From Collimonas silvisoli (GTDB lineage Bacteria > Pseudomonadota > Gammaproteobacteria > Burkholderiales > Burkholderiaceae_D), in NCBI RefSeq assembly GCF_018305005.1, contig NZ_JAGQEG010000064.1:1-33759 (forward strand): DNA of 33,759 bases. Reading direction: 5' to 3'. Below, piece after piece: positions 31,687 to 33,759 of this stretch. How positions within the stretch are numbered: the stretch's first letter is position 1; every line of letters starts with the position of its first letter. Below the pieces are notes generated by a model. It was given only the letters and a program-made list of their open reading frames with translations. It had not been told where the DNA came from and searched no databases. The position numbers and the translations under genes were made by a program.

Positions 31687-33486
31687 CTAATGTTTTTCAA
31701 CATCGAGATACTGCCAGTCGGCCTGCAGGATAGGATGGCGCTTGAAGCCTTTGATCCATGGCCGGACCAGCCAGTTGCGCAGGCGCTGCACGGTGAGTAC
31801 CCAGGCGGTATCGGCTTCCATCTGGCGGCTCATCTCGATATATAACTGATTGCGTTCCGGGCCCGGCGGCAACGCCTTGGCCTTGACATAGAGAGCATCG
31901 AAGGCAGGAGAGCTATAGCAGCCGTTGTTGCCTTGCCCCACGTTGGGGCCATACAGCAGTTGCATGAAATTATCGCCTTCCGGGTAGTCCGCGGTCCAAG
32001 AGCCGTTCCACATCATCAGTTTGCATTCGGTCGCGGCCTTCAGGTTGTCGGCAAAATTGCTTACCCGGAAATCGGAGCGAATACCGACTTTGTCGAGCCC
32101 GCGCTTCCATATTTCCGAGAAAACCACGTTGATCGCGCTTGCTTCGGTGGCTATTTTCAGAGTCAGCGGCTGGCCGTCGGGGAGGGTGCGGTAGCCATCG
32201 GCCCCGCGTTTATAACCAAAGCGATCAAGCAATTTGTTTGCCAGCGCGGGGTCGTAGGCGATGCTGCTGCGGTAGTTGGGGTCATGGCCAGCCACGCCTT
32301 CCGGGATCGGCATTTCTGCTTTCACTGCCAAGCCGAGACGGACCTGAGATATCTCATCCTGGACGTTGTAAGACATGGCGATTGCGCGCCGCAGGGCGTT
32401 TTTCTCCAGGCTGCCGCCGCCGATGACAGGATCTTTGAAGTTCAGGAAGGTATAGACCACGCCTGCTTCTGCGACGGTATCCAGGCGGATGCCTTGATCG
32501 AGGAAGGGTTGCTTCAGTTTTTTTCCGTCCAGCACCGTTGGAGCTGCCGCTTGGGGCAAGTAGTCAAGGTCAATTTGCTTGCCTTGAAAAGCCAGCCAGC
32601 GCGATTGCTCTTCCTCGATGATGCTGATTTCGACCCGGCCGACCTGCGGCATCTTCTTGCCCTTCATATCGTGCACCAGCTGATCGTCCCAGGCGCTGCC
32701 GGACGATTTGAATTCCCATGTATAGCCGCGGTATTCCGGATTGGCGACCAGCACGATTTTGCTGCGCGGTACGTATTTCTGCAGCATATAGGCGCCGCTG
32801 CCGACCGGGTGGGCGCCGCTCTGGTCGCCGTAGGCGTCGACCACTTCGCGTGCTTGCGCGCCGAAGGCGGTGAATCCCATGATGTACAGGAAATTGTAGT
32901 CGGGTGCATTGAGCGTTATCCGCAGGGTATAGCGATCAGGAGTTTGCAGGCCCGCCAGCGGCGCGTCGTAATCGAAGCGGCCGGTTTTCTGTGCCTTGGC
33001 GATCAATTCATCCATGCCGGCGATCTTGCCTTGCAAGACGTTGGCCGACGGCGAGCGGTTCTTGGGATCGAGAAAACGTTTGAAGGTGTAGGCGTAGTCC
33101 TGGGCAGTCAGTTCGCGGCGCACCCCTTTGAAAGCGGGATCGGGGGCGAAATAAATCCCCTTCTTGATATGGAAAACATAGGTTTTGCCGCCATCGCTCA
33201 CCTCTGGCATGGCCTCTGCAGTTCCAGGCACCAGTTTGGCGGGGCGCGCCAGGTAGTCATAAGTCAGCAGGCGTTCAAAAATCGCTTCAGCTACCCAGTT
33301 GGAATAGACGTTAACGGTGCGCACCGGATCGAAACCATCGTCCGCTGCCTCGAAGGCGGCACGCACCACTTTGGACGGATCGGCCGGGTTATTGCCTGCA
33401 TGCGCCGGAAATATTGCACTTGCGATACTGAAAATGAGCATTATTGGTGCAATGCACGATGCTTTAAGTTGTTTAAAGTTCCGCAT
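31687..33486 (-). CDS. ABC peptide-binding protein, family 5 (paralogue 3)
   Basis: A 599-residue receptor, the first gene of the operon. A signal peptide ends near AHA-GN (residue 30). It shares long near-identical stretches with paralogue 2: AAFEAADDGFD, YDYLARPAKL, ELTAQDY, KRFLDPKNRSPSA and DVEKH at the end. The ligand-site segment is TADYPEGDNFMQLLYGP. The duplicated pair points to a tandem duplication followed by divergence. The Shine-Dalgarno before ATG 33486 is poor (AT-rich leader). It should deliver peptides to the shared permease pair. Confidence 0.93.
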   Translation of the reverse strand: MRNFKQLKASCIAPIMLIFSIASAIFPAHAGNNPADPSKVVRAAFEAADDGFDPVRTVNVYSNWVAEAIFERLLTYDYLARPAKLVPGTAEAMPEVSDGGKTYVFHIKKGIYFAPDPAFKGVRRELTAQDYAYTFKRFLDPKNRSPSANVLQGKIAGMDELIAKAQKTGRFDYDAPLAGLQTPDRYTLRITLNAPDYNFLYIMGFTAFGAQAREVVDAYGDQSGAHPVGSGAYMLQKYVPRSKIVLVANPEYRGYTWEFKSSGSAWDDQLVHDMKGKKMPQVGRVEISIIEEEQSRWLAFQGKQIDLDYLPQAAAPTVLDGKKLKQPFLDQGIRLDTVAEAGVVYTFLNFKDPVIGGGSLEKNALRRAIAMSYNVQDEISQVRLGLAVKAEMPIPEGVAGHDPNYRSSIAYDPALANKLLDRFGYKRGADGYRTLPDGQPLTLKIATEASAINVVFSEIWKRGLDKVGIRSDFRVSNFADNLKAATECKLMMWNGSWTADYPEGDNFMQLLYGPNVGQGNNGCYSSPAFDALYVKAKALPPGPERNQLYIEMSRQMEADTAWVLTVQRLRNWLVRPWIKGFKRHPILQADWQYLDVEKH

Positions 33487-33759
33487 GGTTTTGATTTTCT
33501 TTTATTATCTTTTTACTATTTAATTAGTATTTATTGCTTCTTCTTTTAAGCAAGAAATGGCGTACTTTCGCCGTTAAACAGAACTATGCATTTTTTTGCA
33601 TACCCGTATGCGTATTTGTTATTTGGCGTATATAAGCAACAGTATCGCCGGTGTTACTGAAATTAAATGATGTTTTATTTTTTTTAGGATACACTATTTT
33701 AGCTGCATTGCTTTATGTGGCATGTTTTTTGCTTATATGGATATGCGGAAATATTTTTG
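33487..33759. promoter_or_regulatory. AT-rich upstream region of the peptide operon
   Basis: A strikingly AT-rich stretch with no gene. It contains a dyad GCATAC-CC-GTATGC (33598-33611) about 110 nt before the first receptor gene. Several TATA-like blocks are present. It is the likely promoter region for the minus-strand operon, and the dyad is a candidate operator. The window ends here, so the full extent is unknown. Confidence 0.45.

Noticed and set aside
31933-33549. Long plus-strand frame antisense to the first receptor gene
   Set aside because: No domain; the minus strand encodes a clear family-5 binding protein.

Overview
The window looks like a chromosomal segment of a GC-rich betaproteobacterium of the Burkholderiales, most likely an Oxalobacteraceae member such as Collimonas or Herbaspirillum. 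This is inferred from protein style, riboswitch types and codon use; no rRNA or marker gene proves it. About 26 protein genes are tightly packed. I see no tRNA or rRNA, no CRISPR array, no insertion sequence and no prophage.

Region 1 (1-5.2 kb): a lipid A 2-hydroxylase-like gene (lpxO, minus), then a yybP-ykoY (Mn2+) riboswitch leading into a CaCA-superfamily cation antiporter. Next come ynfA (minus) and a guanidine-II (mini-ykkC) riboswitch leading into a Gdx/SugE exporter gene that has lost about 31 internal residues, including transmembrane helix 3. A ribbon-helix-helix protein, a DJ-1/PfpI protein and folE (GTP cyclohydrolase I) follow.

Region 2 (5.2-12.5 kb): an MdfA-like multidrug exporter and a LysR regulator (both minus). 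Divergent from LysR lies an overlapping gene pair, a secreted metallo-beta-lactamase-fold protein with a degenerate metal motif and a DsbA-family CGWC protein. A long AT-richer leader then precedes a 938-residue lipidated subtilisin-type autotransporter of the SphB1/NalP kind.

Region 3 (12.5-21.5 kb): a saccharopine-dehydrogenase-like enzyme divergent from an Lrp/AsnC regulator, with a perfect 12-bp inverted repeat between them. Then come an SRPBCC/ArsR pair, a small cytochrome c, and an MFS transporter divergent from a LysR regulator with a textbook T-N11-A operator. A C-terminal fragment of an ArsR-type regulator, an AraC-GyrI fusion, a LysE exporter and a second MFS exporter complete it.

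Region 4 (21.6-33.5 kb, minus strand): a seven-gene peptide uptake operon. In transcription order it encodes three paralogous family-5 solute-binding proteins, an M3 oligopeptidase with a predicted signal peptide, two permeases (DppB/OppB and DppC/OppC types) and a fused two-domain ATPase. The layout suggests capture of several peptide classes, trimming in the periplasm and import through one channel. The AT-rich 270 bases at the right edge are its probable promoter region.

The most notable items are the two metabolite-sensing RNAs within 1.8 kb of each other, the internally deleted gdx under an intact guanidine riboswitch, and the peptide operon with three receptors and an exported peptidase.
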